From: CAZAGD01 sp049699975
Lineage (GTDB): Bacteria; Desulfobacterota; SM23-61
Assembly: GCA_049699975.1 (NCBI GenBank)
Contig: JBNAWB010000003.1
Coordinates: forward strand, 1 to 46,078
Reading direction: 5' to 3'
Length of the DNA stretch: 46,078 bases
Shown here: one piece after another, positions 1-8,004 of the stretch
Layout: every line of letters begins with the position of its first letter
How positions within the stretch are numbered: position 1 is the stretch's first letter
The notes under the pieces: generated by a model
What the model was told of the DNA's origin: nothing
Database searches by the model: none
The model's input: the letters and a program-made list of their open reading frames with translations, nothing else
Translations under genes and position numbers: made by a program

Positions 1-360
1 ACTAATCAAGATGTGACCCCCACTATGGTGAATATCGAAAACGGTTGGCAGTTACCCGGGAATCTTTGGAGATTGTTAAAGATTTGGCAGAAAAAATAAA
101 TGGTGATTGATGGGCAGAAGATTTTTAAAAAATTTGAGTAAAAGATACCGGTTTCTGATGTCCTCAAAAGGCTCAATTGAGAAATGGCCAATTTGATAAA
201 GAATGAGTATTTCTCTTTTAGTTAAAGAGGCGAAGCAGAGCGATCGCCCATATTTGGAGAATATAACGGAGATAAGAAGGATAATTAGAGAAATTAAAGG
301 ATATTCCTTGCTAAATATCATAAATTATTTTAAAATTTATGAAAACTCTGCAGGCCTTTT
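1..360. other. left-edge region without a supported gene
   Basis: AT-rich stretch with stop codons in every frame and no ribosome-binding site followed by a sustained reading frame. One plus-strand frame (about 6-110) reads like the tail of a protein (ends ...LAEKINGD) but is cut off upstream by a stop at 3-5, so it may be a decayed gene end. I see nothing else supportable. Confidence 0.4.
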
Positions 361-1359
361 ATGGAGCAGGAAGGATTTTATCTATTTAAAAAAGACCATC
401 TCAGTCACCTCCTGCAAAATCAGCAATATAAGGAAGCGCAAGAGGAAATTGAGAAGCGCTTACGCCTAAATCCTGATCAGCCTACCCTCAAAATTACCTT
501 GGCGGATATATACCTAAAATTAGGGCGCTTGAGCTCAGCTAAAATTATTCTCGAGGAAATTTTAACTGCCGATCCGCAAAACGAGCGAGCTTTATCCCTT
601 TTAGGAGATGTTTTTCTTAAAGAACAAAAGGCCCAAGAAGCCTTAAACTGTTATCGCCAAGCTTTCTTGCGCACTCCGCGGGAATATTATCTACTCCAGG
701 CCGCCCGGGCTTTGAAGAAGATGAATCGTTTGGAAGAAGCTCTCTTAGAGCTAGACAAAGTTTTAATCACCAAACCGCAGCATTTAACCTTCCTTAAAGA
801 AAAGGCCCTTATCCTTACCCGCCTGAAACGTTACGATCAGGCCTTAGTCATTTATGAAAAAATAAAAGAGCTTACCCCAGCGGATAATTTTGTGCAGAAG
901 GAGATCCTTCGTTTACGCAGTCTGCAGAAGCCAAAGTCCCAAGTACTCAAGGATCTGCAGATGGTCGTGGGGATGGAATCCAAAAAAGATGATGCCCAGA
1001 TGCATGGTCTTTTAGCCCAAAAGTTGAAAGATGCCGGGATGATTCGGGAAGCCATCGCCGAATATAAAATTGCCACCGCCTTAGATCCCCATAACCCCTA
1101 TTTCTTAAAACAACAGGGTTTTTGCCATTACCGCCAAAAGGAATACGACTTGGCCAGCAAGTGTTTGGAAGAAGCCCTCCGCCAAGATCCGGCGGATATT
1201 ATCGTGCGCAAGACTTTGGGTAAAATATTCACGATCACGGGGCAGTTAGAAAAATTTTTAACCTTGTTGGAAGAGATCTTCCAGCAGCATCCCGAGCAAA
1301 TTACCCTCTGGGGAACTATTAAAAGCTTACGCAAAAAATTAGGCAAAGATAAAAAATGA
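361..1359 (+). CDS. tetratricopeptide (TPR) repeat protein
   Basis: A 332-residue protein built almost wholly of 34-residue helical TPR units (residues about 10-320; typical signatures such as A-x-x-x-L-x-x-A-L and Y-x-x-A around Pro-containing turns). TPR arrays are protein-interaction scaffolds. There is no signal peptide or membrane segment, so it should be cytosolic. The start is the only ATG after an in-frame stop at 340-342; its ribosome-binding site is poor. It lies 119 bases upstream of, and in the same direction as, the giant ATPase-PglZ gene, so it could be a partner of it, but no sequence feature proves that. Partner and function are unknown. Confidence 0.85.
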   Translation: MEQEGFYLFKKDHLSHLLQNQQYKEAQEEIEKRLRLNPDQPTLKITLADIYLKLGRLSSAKIILEEILTADPQNERALSLLGDVFLKEQKAQEALNCYRQAFLRTPREYYLLQAARALKKMNRLEEALLELDKVLITKPQHLTFLKEKALILTRLKRYDQALVIYEKIKELTPADNFVQKEILRLRSLQKPKSQVLKDLQMVVGMESKKDDAQMHGLLAQKLKDAGMIREAIAEYKIATALDPHNPYFLKQQGFCHYRQKEYDLASKCLEEALRQDPADIIVRKTLGKIFTITGQLEKFLTLLEEIFQQHPEQITLWGTIKSLRKKLGKDKK

Positions 1360-1478
1360 GCTGGATGCCCGAGGGCAGAACAGAATAATAACCTTATTAA
1401 AAAGATAGCCGATCCATTCCCTTTTTGCTATCATATAAACCAGGTAAAGCTTAGGGCTAAAAAGGGAGAGGAATATTT

Positions 1479-4400
1479 ATGGTAGTTGGCGATCTTATCG
1501 AAGTTCCAGAAATTAAGACAGTCATCCAGTTAAAGGATATAGAGAAGCTGGAACTTCGGCAAATGATCCTGGATTCCTTTATTGTTACTGCGGAAGTGCG
1601 CCAAAATTTAGAAAAGATTTTTAACTCCCTCATAAAACCCACCGGAAGCGGCGCTTTTCTCAAAGGGCATTTTGGTTCAGGGAAATCGCATTTCTTGAGT
1701 ATCCTGAGCCTTCTTCTGCGCTACCCGACCGCCTGGCAAGTCATCTTAGAGCAAGACCCTTCTTTGAAAAATTTCCAAGAATTGTTAGTTCCTAAAAAAT
1801 TATTAGTAGCGGAAATCTCCTTGGTTCAGCATCGGGCTACGGAGTTTCTCGAAGATATTTTTCAGCAAGAAATTTTTCGAGAACTTGCTCGCCACGTAAC
1901 TCCATCTGAGGTGGGCCAAGCTTCCCGCAAAGAAACTTTCGCCGAGATCCAGAAACAAATTTTGGGTAGTGGATTTACCGGATTAGTTTTATTGGTGGAT
2001 GAGCTTTCTGAATTTCTTCGTTCGAAGACAGATGCTCATGCTTTTCAGGAGGATATTCGCTTTCTGCAGTTTTTAGGCGAGGAGGCCCCTTCTTTCCCTT
2101 TGTGGATCGTAGCTTCCTTGCAGGAGTGGATCGAAGAGACGGGGGATATAAATCAAGATACTTTTAATAAGATTAAAGACCGTTATCCAATTCGCCTCAA
2201 CTTGGGGCGGGCCCATATTGAAGAATTGATTTCTCACCGCTTAATCCGCCAAAAAAAGGGGGCAGGCGAAGAGATTAAGAAAATTTTCCAATCTTTACGG
2301 GGATATTTCCCATCTTTCCCTGTAGACGAAGCAAGATTTATTAAGCTTTATCCAGTGCATCCGGCCACTATTGCTCTTCTGGACCGTTTGAAGATTCTCT
2401 TCTCCGAACACCGCGGCGTGGTGGATTTTATCCATTCCCGACTAAAGGGTGATCAAGAACGAGGAATTCCTTCCCTCCTCGATAAACCAGCAACTACGTT
2501 GCTGGGTCCAGCCACGATTTTTGATCATTTTCTGCACCGCCTGCGGGAAATGGCTGAAACCCAGCCTTATATCGAAAAGGAATACGAATACTTTAGCGAA
2601 GAAATTCCGCGGATATTTAAAGATCCAGACCAACAAAAAGTAGCTCTGGAAGCGGTAAAAATTCTTATCTTAGCTGCCATCTCGCCCGTCAAAGTTAAAT
2701 ATAGCGTTAAGCATTTAACTGAAATGGTCCTTTTTCGAGTCACTGAGTTAGATACTGAGTTTAATTATCAGTATTTCCACGATCTCCTGGAACGTTTAGC
2801 TAAAGAGACGTCTTTTTTGGTGGTTGAACGAGGACCAGAACCAAAGCAAGATCATTTTGCCCTGGATTTGCGTTTGGATCTCCCTTCCCTTTTGCGCCGC
2901 AAAATTCGGCAAGTAGCTACTGAGATTTTTCCCAACGATCGGCGCCTTTTCACTCGCCTTTTGCCTTGGGCCGAGTCAACTTTAATTCCTCTGGCCGGCT
3001 GGGCCGAAAAGGGCCAGCAAAATGTTTTTGTCTCTTGGGAGTATTCCACCCGTAATGGCTTAATCTTACTGCGCCAGATTGATGAACTCCCTTGGGGCGA
3101 ACTGGAAAAGTTAGCGGCAGATTGGCAGCGGAGCGAAAATGACTTTTACCTTATTGTGGGTACAACCCTTAATGTGCCCCAACAACTAGCCCATTTACGT
3201 CAAGACCTTCTCCCTAAGGTGCAGGAGAAATTTCCTGGAATTTTTCTCTTCTGGATACCTGCCGCCCTCCCGGAAACAGAGGAAAAAGGGTTGAAAGAAA
3301 TATTGGCTACTTTATTACTGGCTGATAAGTATCAAGAGGAATCATCTCCGGGTCAAATTAAAGCCTTAGAATTTTTGCAAAGTCAACTGCAAAGCAACCG
3401 CCGCCGCCTGGGCGAGATCTTTACCGAAGCTTATTTTCATGGTCTCCTTTTAGATGATGAGCACCAAATTGAGTTAGCTAATTACGGATACCTCACCCAA
3501 GAAAAATTCTTGGAAGAATTTATCCGTCCTCTTCTTTCCCGCCGGTTCCCTAAACATAATCGGGTGCTTGCTTATTTGGAAGCTCTGCCTCCTTTTGCTA
3601 TTCCTAATCTCATCAGAGAATTCTTCGCCACCGGCCTGGTGGAAATAAACGACCGGACTAAGTTTGGCCTGCGCACGATCTTAGAAGATTTGCTTAAGCC
3701 TATGGGCTTAATAAAGAAAAAAGGGAACCAATATTTTCTCCATGTGGACCCCCGCACTAATGAATTAGCGGCCTCCTTTTTTTCTCTCTTAGATAAAGGA
3801 ATACAGTCCCTGGAAGATCTTTATTGGGTTCTGCGCAAAGGAGAATACGGTCTATTAAGAACCCAATTTGATATTATGGTGTTAGCTTTAATTTTTTCCG
3901 GAAATTTAATTCCCTATCAAGGGTCGCGAAAAAAAAGCTTAGAAGATATAGCCCGCCAGGGATTAGCGGGGATTACTTCTTTGGGAAAAGGGGAGATTTT
4001 AAGCGCTGAATTAAGAGAAGTAATCCCTGTTCATCCGCTTATTCCGGAAAACTTTCGCCGGGGCACTTTCACTCTGCCCTATCAGGAAGCTCTGTGGAAT
4101 GAATTAAAAGGGCGCAAAGAATTTGAGGTGGATACGCTGCGCAATTTACAACAAAAAATTCTTTGGGCGTCATCATTCCAGGCTTTCAAGAATATTCCTT
4201 GGGATTCTTTTCGGCAGGATGCGGAAGATATTTTGGCCCAATGGGCGGAAGTAAAAGTTAGCTTACCAGCTAAGGAGGGCTTGGAAAAATTTCTGGCTGC
4301 CTTGGCGCGCGAACCTTTCTTGGCCGCCAAACTAAGCCGCTTGGAAAAAATTAAAAAATTTTTTGATTATCAAGAAAGAATCCTGTTTGTCTATCAATAT

Positions 4401-6596
4401 ATTAACGATGCGCGCTTGGTTATCCCTGCCGAACCTAAATACGCATATCTAAGTTCCGAAAAAGAAGCTCTGCAGGACTTCTTTATTAAAGAAATAATTT
4501 CTATTGATCTGGAAAAGATAAAAGAACTTCTGCAGCGCTTCCATAACTTTCGGGAAAACTATATCCAGGCTTATGCTGAGGCCCACCGGCGCAATTGTTC
4601 CGGAGAGCAATTTGCTCCCTATGAGAGAGTGCGCCAATCGCGGCGCTATCAAATATTGAGTAAACTGGCGCAGATAGAAATAGTATCGGTACTTCACCAG
4701 CGGCAGGCTATAGATCAGTCTCTATTCAATATTCTTAAACGGCAATGCCCGGCCCTCTCCTTAGAAGCTCTGCAGAGAAATCCTACCTGTGCCTGCGGTT
4801 TTACCCTGGGGGAAAGTATTGCCCTTCCTTCTCTAAGAGAAATTGAAGAAGCCATCGACCAGGGCATCAAAGAGACTATGGAAACCTTGGCCTCTCCTCC
4901 TTACCAAGAAAAAATTCTTCCTTATCTGCACGGTCTGGAAGCAATAGGTGAAGGAGATAAATCGCAGGCCATCCGGCAATTTTTGGCTTTATCCTCCAGC
5001 CAAAGAAATTTCTTAGAAGAAATAGAACGGGTCCTCACTAACCAGGTAATTGAAGGGATTAATGAAGCTTTTCGCGGAAAAGTTGTTATCGTGGAACGTA
5101 ATTTAGACCAGCTTTATAAAGCTCTTCTCCATCGGAAATATACCATTACTCAAGTACGCAAAATTTTCCAAGAATGGTTACGCACCGAAGAATTGGCCGA
5201 ATCCACTTTTATCCATTTTACGGGCCAGGGTTATCTGGAAGATAGATCTTTGAACAAGCAAACGTTTTTATCATTGCTGGAAGATGAATTTCCCCATCTT
5301 CTTTCTTTGCTTCCTCAATGGGGGCCGCAGACTTTCCAGAAAGTGATACTTCTCAGTTTATGGAGGGAAGAAAACAAAATTTGCCCTCAGGAAGTTTTTC
5401 CTCTTTTTCCCTTCCTGCAAAAGGAAGGGACGGAAAAAGGCGAGCTGCTGCTGCAAGAATTTTCTCGGGCTGCTCAATCGCTGCGGCAGAAGGCCCCAAA
5501 CTTATTTTTCTCCCTGGCCAAAGAAGTGGAAACCCAGGAGGGATTTTTAGAAGAGATATGGCATATTTTGCGGAATAAACCTATTAACGAAATCTTTCAA
5601 CAAGAAAATATCTTCCCCGCTGTATTAAAAGAAGCCTTTGCTAAATTAATCGCTATCCTCCCTGAAAAAAAAGAAGAAGCCTTTTTGGGGGGAGAAATAA
5701 TAGGAGAAAACATAAATCCCGAGCCGCTGGCGCAAATGCGGGTCGAAATGGTGGAAATACTTAAAAATTACCAATTATTCGCTCAAAAATGGCAAGTGCT
5801 CAAACGTCGAGATGCCCATCCCCCTCAAGGCTTTACTAATTGGCAATCATTTTATATTGATCATTTGAGTCCTTTTGCCTACTTCCTCAAAATTCTTCCG
5901 GAGAAAGTCCAGCGGATGGAGATTAACCTTTCCGCGAATGAGCGAAAAAAATTACGCCAAGGCGAAGAGATAATTGCCTCCTTTAGCCAAAACTTTGCTG
6001 ACTTCTATCAGAAATCACTACCCCTGTGGGAAACCGGGCAAGAAAAAAGGCCTCTTTTCATCGAAGATCTGCCCGCCCTCAATCCTTGGAAAAGAAGAAC
6101 CCTGGAAGGTAAGAGAAAGGTTTACATTCTCCTCGACGGACTGCGTTGGGATTTATGGGTTTATCTAAAAGAAAATTTCTTTAAAGGCTTGAGTGATCAA
6201 GTTCGAATTATCAGTGAAGGAGTAATCTGGACCCACTTGCCATCCTCGACGCCTAGACAAATGGAATTTTTTACAGAAGCGCGCCGCCGCACATCTGCCA
6301 GCACCGCCCAGGCAGAAGATTTTTGGCATTTGGAAGGCATAGATGAAAGAGTGCACACCGAAAAGGGCGGGTTAGAATACCTTTTCCGGAATATCCTGCA
6401 ATATCTCCAATTGGCTTTAACTCCCCGCTTGCAAGAACTACCCGCTCAGACTTATCTCCTCTTTTTCTCTGATCATGGTTTCATAGAGAATCCGCATTTT
6501 TCGGCCGATGATAAATACCGCTCTTCTCGCTACCTTCATGGTGAAGCTTCCCCCTTTGAAGTCATCGTCCCTTGGGCAGCGGCCATAAAAATTTGA
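1479..6596 (+). CDS. PglY/BrxC-like P-loop ATPase fused to a C-terminal PglZ domain
   Basis: A 1705-residue cytosolic protein. Seen: Walker A GHFGSGKS at 63-70 followed by HFLS, Walker B with acidic pair D174-E175 (LVLLVDELSEF), and a sensor-like IVASLQE near 210. This is the layout of the large BREX ATPases (BrxC/PglY, DUF6079-like). The last ~165 residues form a compact PglZ (alkaline-phosphatase superfamily) domain: LLDGLRWD at 1551-1558 (metal ligand D1553), candidate nucleophile T1591 in PSSTPR, DHG at 1665-1667, and H1687 before a SPFEVIVP motif. A C-x13-C-x-C cluster at 1090-1106 may bind zinc. In known BREX/Pgl systems the ATPase and PglZ are separate proteins beside a methylase; here they are one chain and no other BREX gene is in view. 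The start ATG has GGGAGAGG upstream. The stop lies 2 bases from the convergent GNAT stop. Role in phage defence is inferred. Confidence 0.85.
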   Translation: MVVGDLIEVPEIKTVIQLKDIEKLELRQMILDSFIVTAEVRQNLEKIFNSLIKPTGSGAFLKGHFGSGKSHFLSILSLLLRYPTAWQVILEQDPSLKNFQELLVPKKLLVAEISLVQHRATEFLEDIFQQEIFRELARHVTPSEVGQASRKETFAEIQKQILGSGFTGLVLLVDELSEFLRSKTDAHAFQEDIRFLQFLGEEAPSFPLWIVASLQEWIEETGDINQDTFNKIKDRYPIRLNLGRAHIEELISHRLIRQKKGAGEEIKKIFQSLRGYFPSFPVDEARFIKLYPVHPATIALLDRLKILFSEHRGVVDFIHSRLKGDQERGIPSLLDKPATTLLGPATIFDHFLHRLREMAETQPYIEKEYEYFSEEIPRIFKDPDQQKVALEAVKILILAAISPVKVKYSVKHLTEMVLFRVTELDTEFNYQYFHDLLERLAKETSFLVVERGPEPKQDHFALDLRLDLPSLLRRKIRQVATEIFPNDRRLFTRLLPWAESTLIPLAGWAEKGQQNVFVSWEYSTRNGLILLRQIDELPWGELEKLAADWQRSENDFYLIVGTTLNVPQQLAHLRQDLLPKVQEKFPGIFLFWIPAALPETEEKGLKEILATLLLADKYQEESSPGQIKALEFLQSQLQSNRRRLGEIFTEAYFHGLLLDDEHQIELANYGYLTQEKFLEEFIRPLLSRRFPKHNRVLAYLEALPPFAIPNLIREFFATGLVEINDRTKFGLRTILEDLLKPMGLIKKKGNQYFLHVDPRTNELAASFFSLLDKGIQSLEDLYWVLRKGEYGLLRTQFDIMVLALIFSGNLIPYQGSRKKSLEDIARQGLAGITSLGKGEILSAELREVIPVHPLIPENFRRGTFTLPYQEALWNELKGRKEFEVDTLRNLQQKILWASSFQAFKNIPWDSFRQDAEDILAQWAEVKVSLPAKEGLEKFLAALAREPFLAAKLSRLEKIKKFFDYQERILFVYQYINDARLVIPAEPKYAYLSSEKEALQDFFIKEIISIDLEKIKELLQRFHNFRENYIQAYAEAHRRNCSGEQFAPYERVRQSRRYQILSKLAQIEIVSVLHQRQAIDQSLFNILKRQCPALSLEALQRNPTCACGFTLGESIALPSLREIEEAIDQGIKETMETLASPPYQEKILPYLHGLEAIGEGDKSQAIRQFLALSSSQRNFLEEIERVLTNQVIEGINEAFRGKVVIVERNLDQLYKALLHRKYTITQVRKIFQEWLRTEELAESTFIHFTGQGYLEDRSLNKQTFLSLLEDEFPHLLSLLPQWGPQTFQKVILLSLWREENKICPQEVFPLFPFLQKEGTEKGELLLQEFSRAAQSLRQKAPNLFFSLAKEVETQEGFLEEIWHILRNKPINEIFQQENIFPAVLKEAFAKLIAILPEKKEEAFLGGEIIGENINPEPLAQMRVEMVEILKNYQLFAQKWQVLKRRDAHPPQGFTNWQSFYIDHLSPFAYFLKILPEKVQRMEINLSANERKKLRQGEEIIASFSQNFADFYQKSLPLWETGQEKRPLFIEDLPALNPWKRRTLEGKRKVYILLDGLRWDLWVYLKENFFKGLSDQVRIISEGVIWTHLPSSTPRQMEFFTEARRRTSASTAQAEDFWHLEGIDERVHTEKGGLEYLFRNILQYLQLALTPRLQELPAQTYLLFFSDHGFIENPHFSADDKYRSSRYLHGEASPFEVIVPWAAAIKI

Positions 6597-6598
6597 AT

Positions 6599-7102
6599 TT
6601 AAAGAAGGAGCTCGTACTTTTCCTCGGTGAGCAGGCGGCCCCAAATTTGGTGGGTAATACTTTCTTTTAGCTGAAAGCCAACGGACTGATATAGATGGGC
6701 GGCCGCTTTGAGTTCACTGAAAGTCCAGAGATAAATTAAACGGTAAGGGACATGGCGGCTAAAATCCAAAGCTTGCTGGAGTAGAGTTTTACCTAATCCT
6801 TGACCTCGATAATCAGGGTGAACCAAAAACCAGCGCAATTGAGCAACATCCTCTCCTTGGCCCACGATACCAATTGAACCGATTATATTTTCTCCTTTTT
6901 CGGCCAACCAGAGGCCGTCTCGGGCGGGGTTGAAGGAATTTTGAAACTGGGCGCAGGAAGTTGCTACATATGCTTCTAAGGACTTGTCCAGACCATATTC
7001 TTGGGCATAAAGAAGCCCATGCAGTTTGGTAATGGTTTTTAAATCATCCGGCTGCCAGCGGGAGCGAATTATTATATCAGCTAATAATTCCTTTGCGGTC
7101 AT
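6599..7102 (-). CDS. GNAT-family N-acetyltransferase
   Basis: A 167-residue protein of GNAT fold. Residues 89-110 carry the acetyl-CoA pyrophosphate-binding motif A (LRWFLVHPDYRGQGLGKTL, with RGQGLG at 99-104), and the C-terminal part has the AAHLYQSVGF pattern of the last strand-helix. The region resembles the acetyltransferase half of MarR-GNAT fusions, but no helix-turn-helix is present. I place the start at the ATG at 7102 because GGAAGG lies about 5 bases upstream; a GTG 18 bases further up is possible. Convergent with the ATPase-PglZ gene. Substrate unknown. A perfect 16-base palindrome lies upstream of it. Confidence 0.85.
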   Translation of the reverse strand: MTAKELLADIIIRSRWQPDDLKTITKLHGLLYAQEYGLDKSLEAYVATSCAQFQNSFNPARDGLWLAEKGENIIGSIGIVGQGEDVAQLRWFLVHPDYRGQGLGKTLLQQALDFSRHVPYRLIYLWTFSELKAAAHLYQSVGFQLKESITHQIWGRLLTEEKYELLL

Positions 7103-7137
7103 AAGCCTTCCGGCGCGCACCTTAATTTGTAAGATTT

Positions 7138-7153
7138 ATATCAAATTTGATAT
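7138..7153. promoter_or_regulatory. perfect 16-bp palindrome upstream of the GNAT gene
   Basis: ATATCAAATTTGATAT is an exact palindrome lying 36 bases upstream of the acetyltransferase ATG. Read on the minus strand its end runs into TATAAA, a candidate -10 element, so a dimeric repressor bound here would block transcription. A suitable -35 hexamer is not clear. The regulator is unknown. Confidence 0.4.
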
Positions 7154-7454
7154 TGGCTCAACCAACTTGTCGGAGTCAGTTGCAATTATTCAATAAATAA
7201 GATAAATTTGTAAATAATAAAGTTTAAGGAGAACATTAAATAACCTAATTATTTTCTATACCAAGCGGCCATGGCGAGGCCGGAGGGCATGGCTATCTGA
7301 AGAAGCCGGGGCTAGCTAAGCGTTCCTAGCGCGGAGATTTCTTTTGTTATGTGCAACTGGCCATGACTTGTAGCTTAGGGTCCAAACATACTTGCCTATC
7401 GTTAATAATTATATCAGGCTATCTCAAGCGAAAAAAGCGACAGGGGGAGCTAAG
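7154..7454. other. intergenic region with a GC-rich, hairpin-forming stretch
   Basis: About 300 gene-free bases upstream of the zinc-ribbon gene. The first ~100 are AT-rich; from 7261 to about 7400 the composition becomes GC-rich and hairpins can be drawn, for example GCCATG at 7268-7273 with CATGGC at 7288-7293, and GCTAG with CTAGC near 7311-7330. It does not match a riboswitch consensus that I recognise. It could be a leader RNA, a small RNA or a repeat remnant. Confidence 0.3.
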
Positions 7455-7754
7455 ATGAAGAAGCCCAGTGAAAAAGAAGAAGAATTTTTTGCGCGGCAAG
7501 AATTTGAACGACGGAAAAAAATGGAGGAAGAAAAATATAAAAAGATGGCTGCCGAAGAAAGGAAAAGGCTTAAAGAGCTGCACTTTATGAAGTGTCCAAA
7601 GTGTGGGATGGATTTAGTAGAAATAGATTATAAAAATATTAAAGCAGATAAATGTTCCCATTGCGACGGGATTTGGTTGGATGCAGGGGAATTGGAAGCT
7701 CTTTTTAATCTTGAAAAATCAATCTTCGATAAGATTTTAGGAGTGTTTAAATAA
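7455..7754 (+). CDS. small zinc-ribbon protein (TFIIB-type zf domain)
   Basis: A 99-residue protein. Residues 1-44 are highly charged and helical (Lys/Glu-rich, probably coiled coil). Residues 45-85 form a single zinc ribbon with C47-P-K-C50 and C67-S-H-C70, followed by the D-G-I-W-L-D-A-G-E-L motif typical of the zf-TFIIB family of small bacterial proteins. The ATG at 7455 is chosen because GGGGGAG lies 6 bases upstream; an in-frame ATG at 7392 has no ribosome-binding site. Function is unknown for the family; zinc binding is the safe inference. Confidence 0.85.
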   Translation: MKKPSEKEEEFFARQEFERRKKMEEEKYKKMAAEERKRLKELHFMKCPKCGMDLVEIDYKNIKADKCSHCDGIWLDAGELEALFNLEKSIFDKILGVFK

Positions 7755-7781
7755 TAAATCTTCCTCATGATCTCCAAGTAA

Positions 7782-7920
7782 TCCATCACTGAAAAGCGGG
7801 CGATTACATGATTAAGCCATTAAATTTCCTCCTCACCCCACCCGCTCCCCGTTGGGGAGAGAGGAAGGGTGAGGGGTTCATTAAAAAATTCTTATAACCA
7901 TCCCGCCCTTCAGTGATGGA
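7782..7920. repeat. MITE-like nested palindromic element
   Basis: Terminal inverted repeats of 12 perfect bases, TCCATCACTGAA at 7782-7793 and its complement at 7909-7920, extended imperfectly by GCGGGCG/CCCGCCC. Inside is a second palindrome with the arms CCTCACCC (7831-7838) and GGGTGAGG (7867-7874) and a central perfect hairpin CTCCCC-GTT-GGGGAG (7845-7859). It has no coding capacity. The inner CCTCACCC/GGGTGAGG core resembles palindromic repeats scattered in many bacterial genomes. It may also terminate transcription. Confidence 0.6.
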
Positions 7921-8004
7921 ATATAATTCCAGCAAGTATTTAATAGACAATAAGGACAAAGACTGCTATCTTTAAAAATATATAAAAAGGAAAGAAGGCC
8001 AACG

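Noticed and set aside
15..110. Plus-strand frame ending ...LAEKINGD looking like the tail of a protein
   Set aside because: An in-frame stop at 3-5 and lack of any start leave under 35 residues; could be a decayed gene but is not supportable as a feature.
203..469. 88-residue plus-strand reading frame
   Set aside because: Overlaps the start of the TPR gene in another frame, has no ribosome-binding site, and its second half is a shifted read of the TPR gene.
7392..7454. Upstream extension of the zinc-ribbon gene
   Set aside because: No ribosome-binding site at 7392, while GGGGGAG sits correctly ahead of the ATG at 7455.
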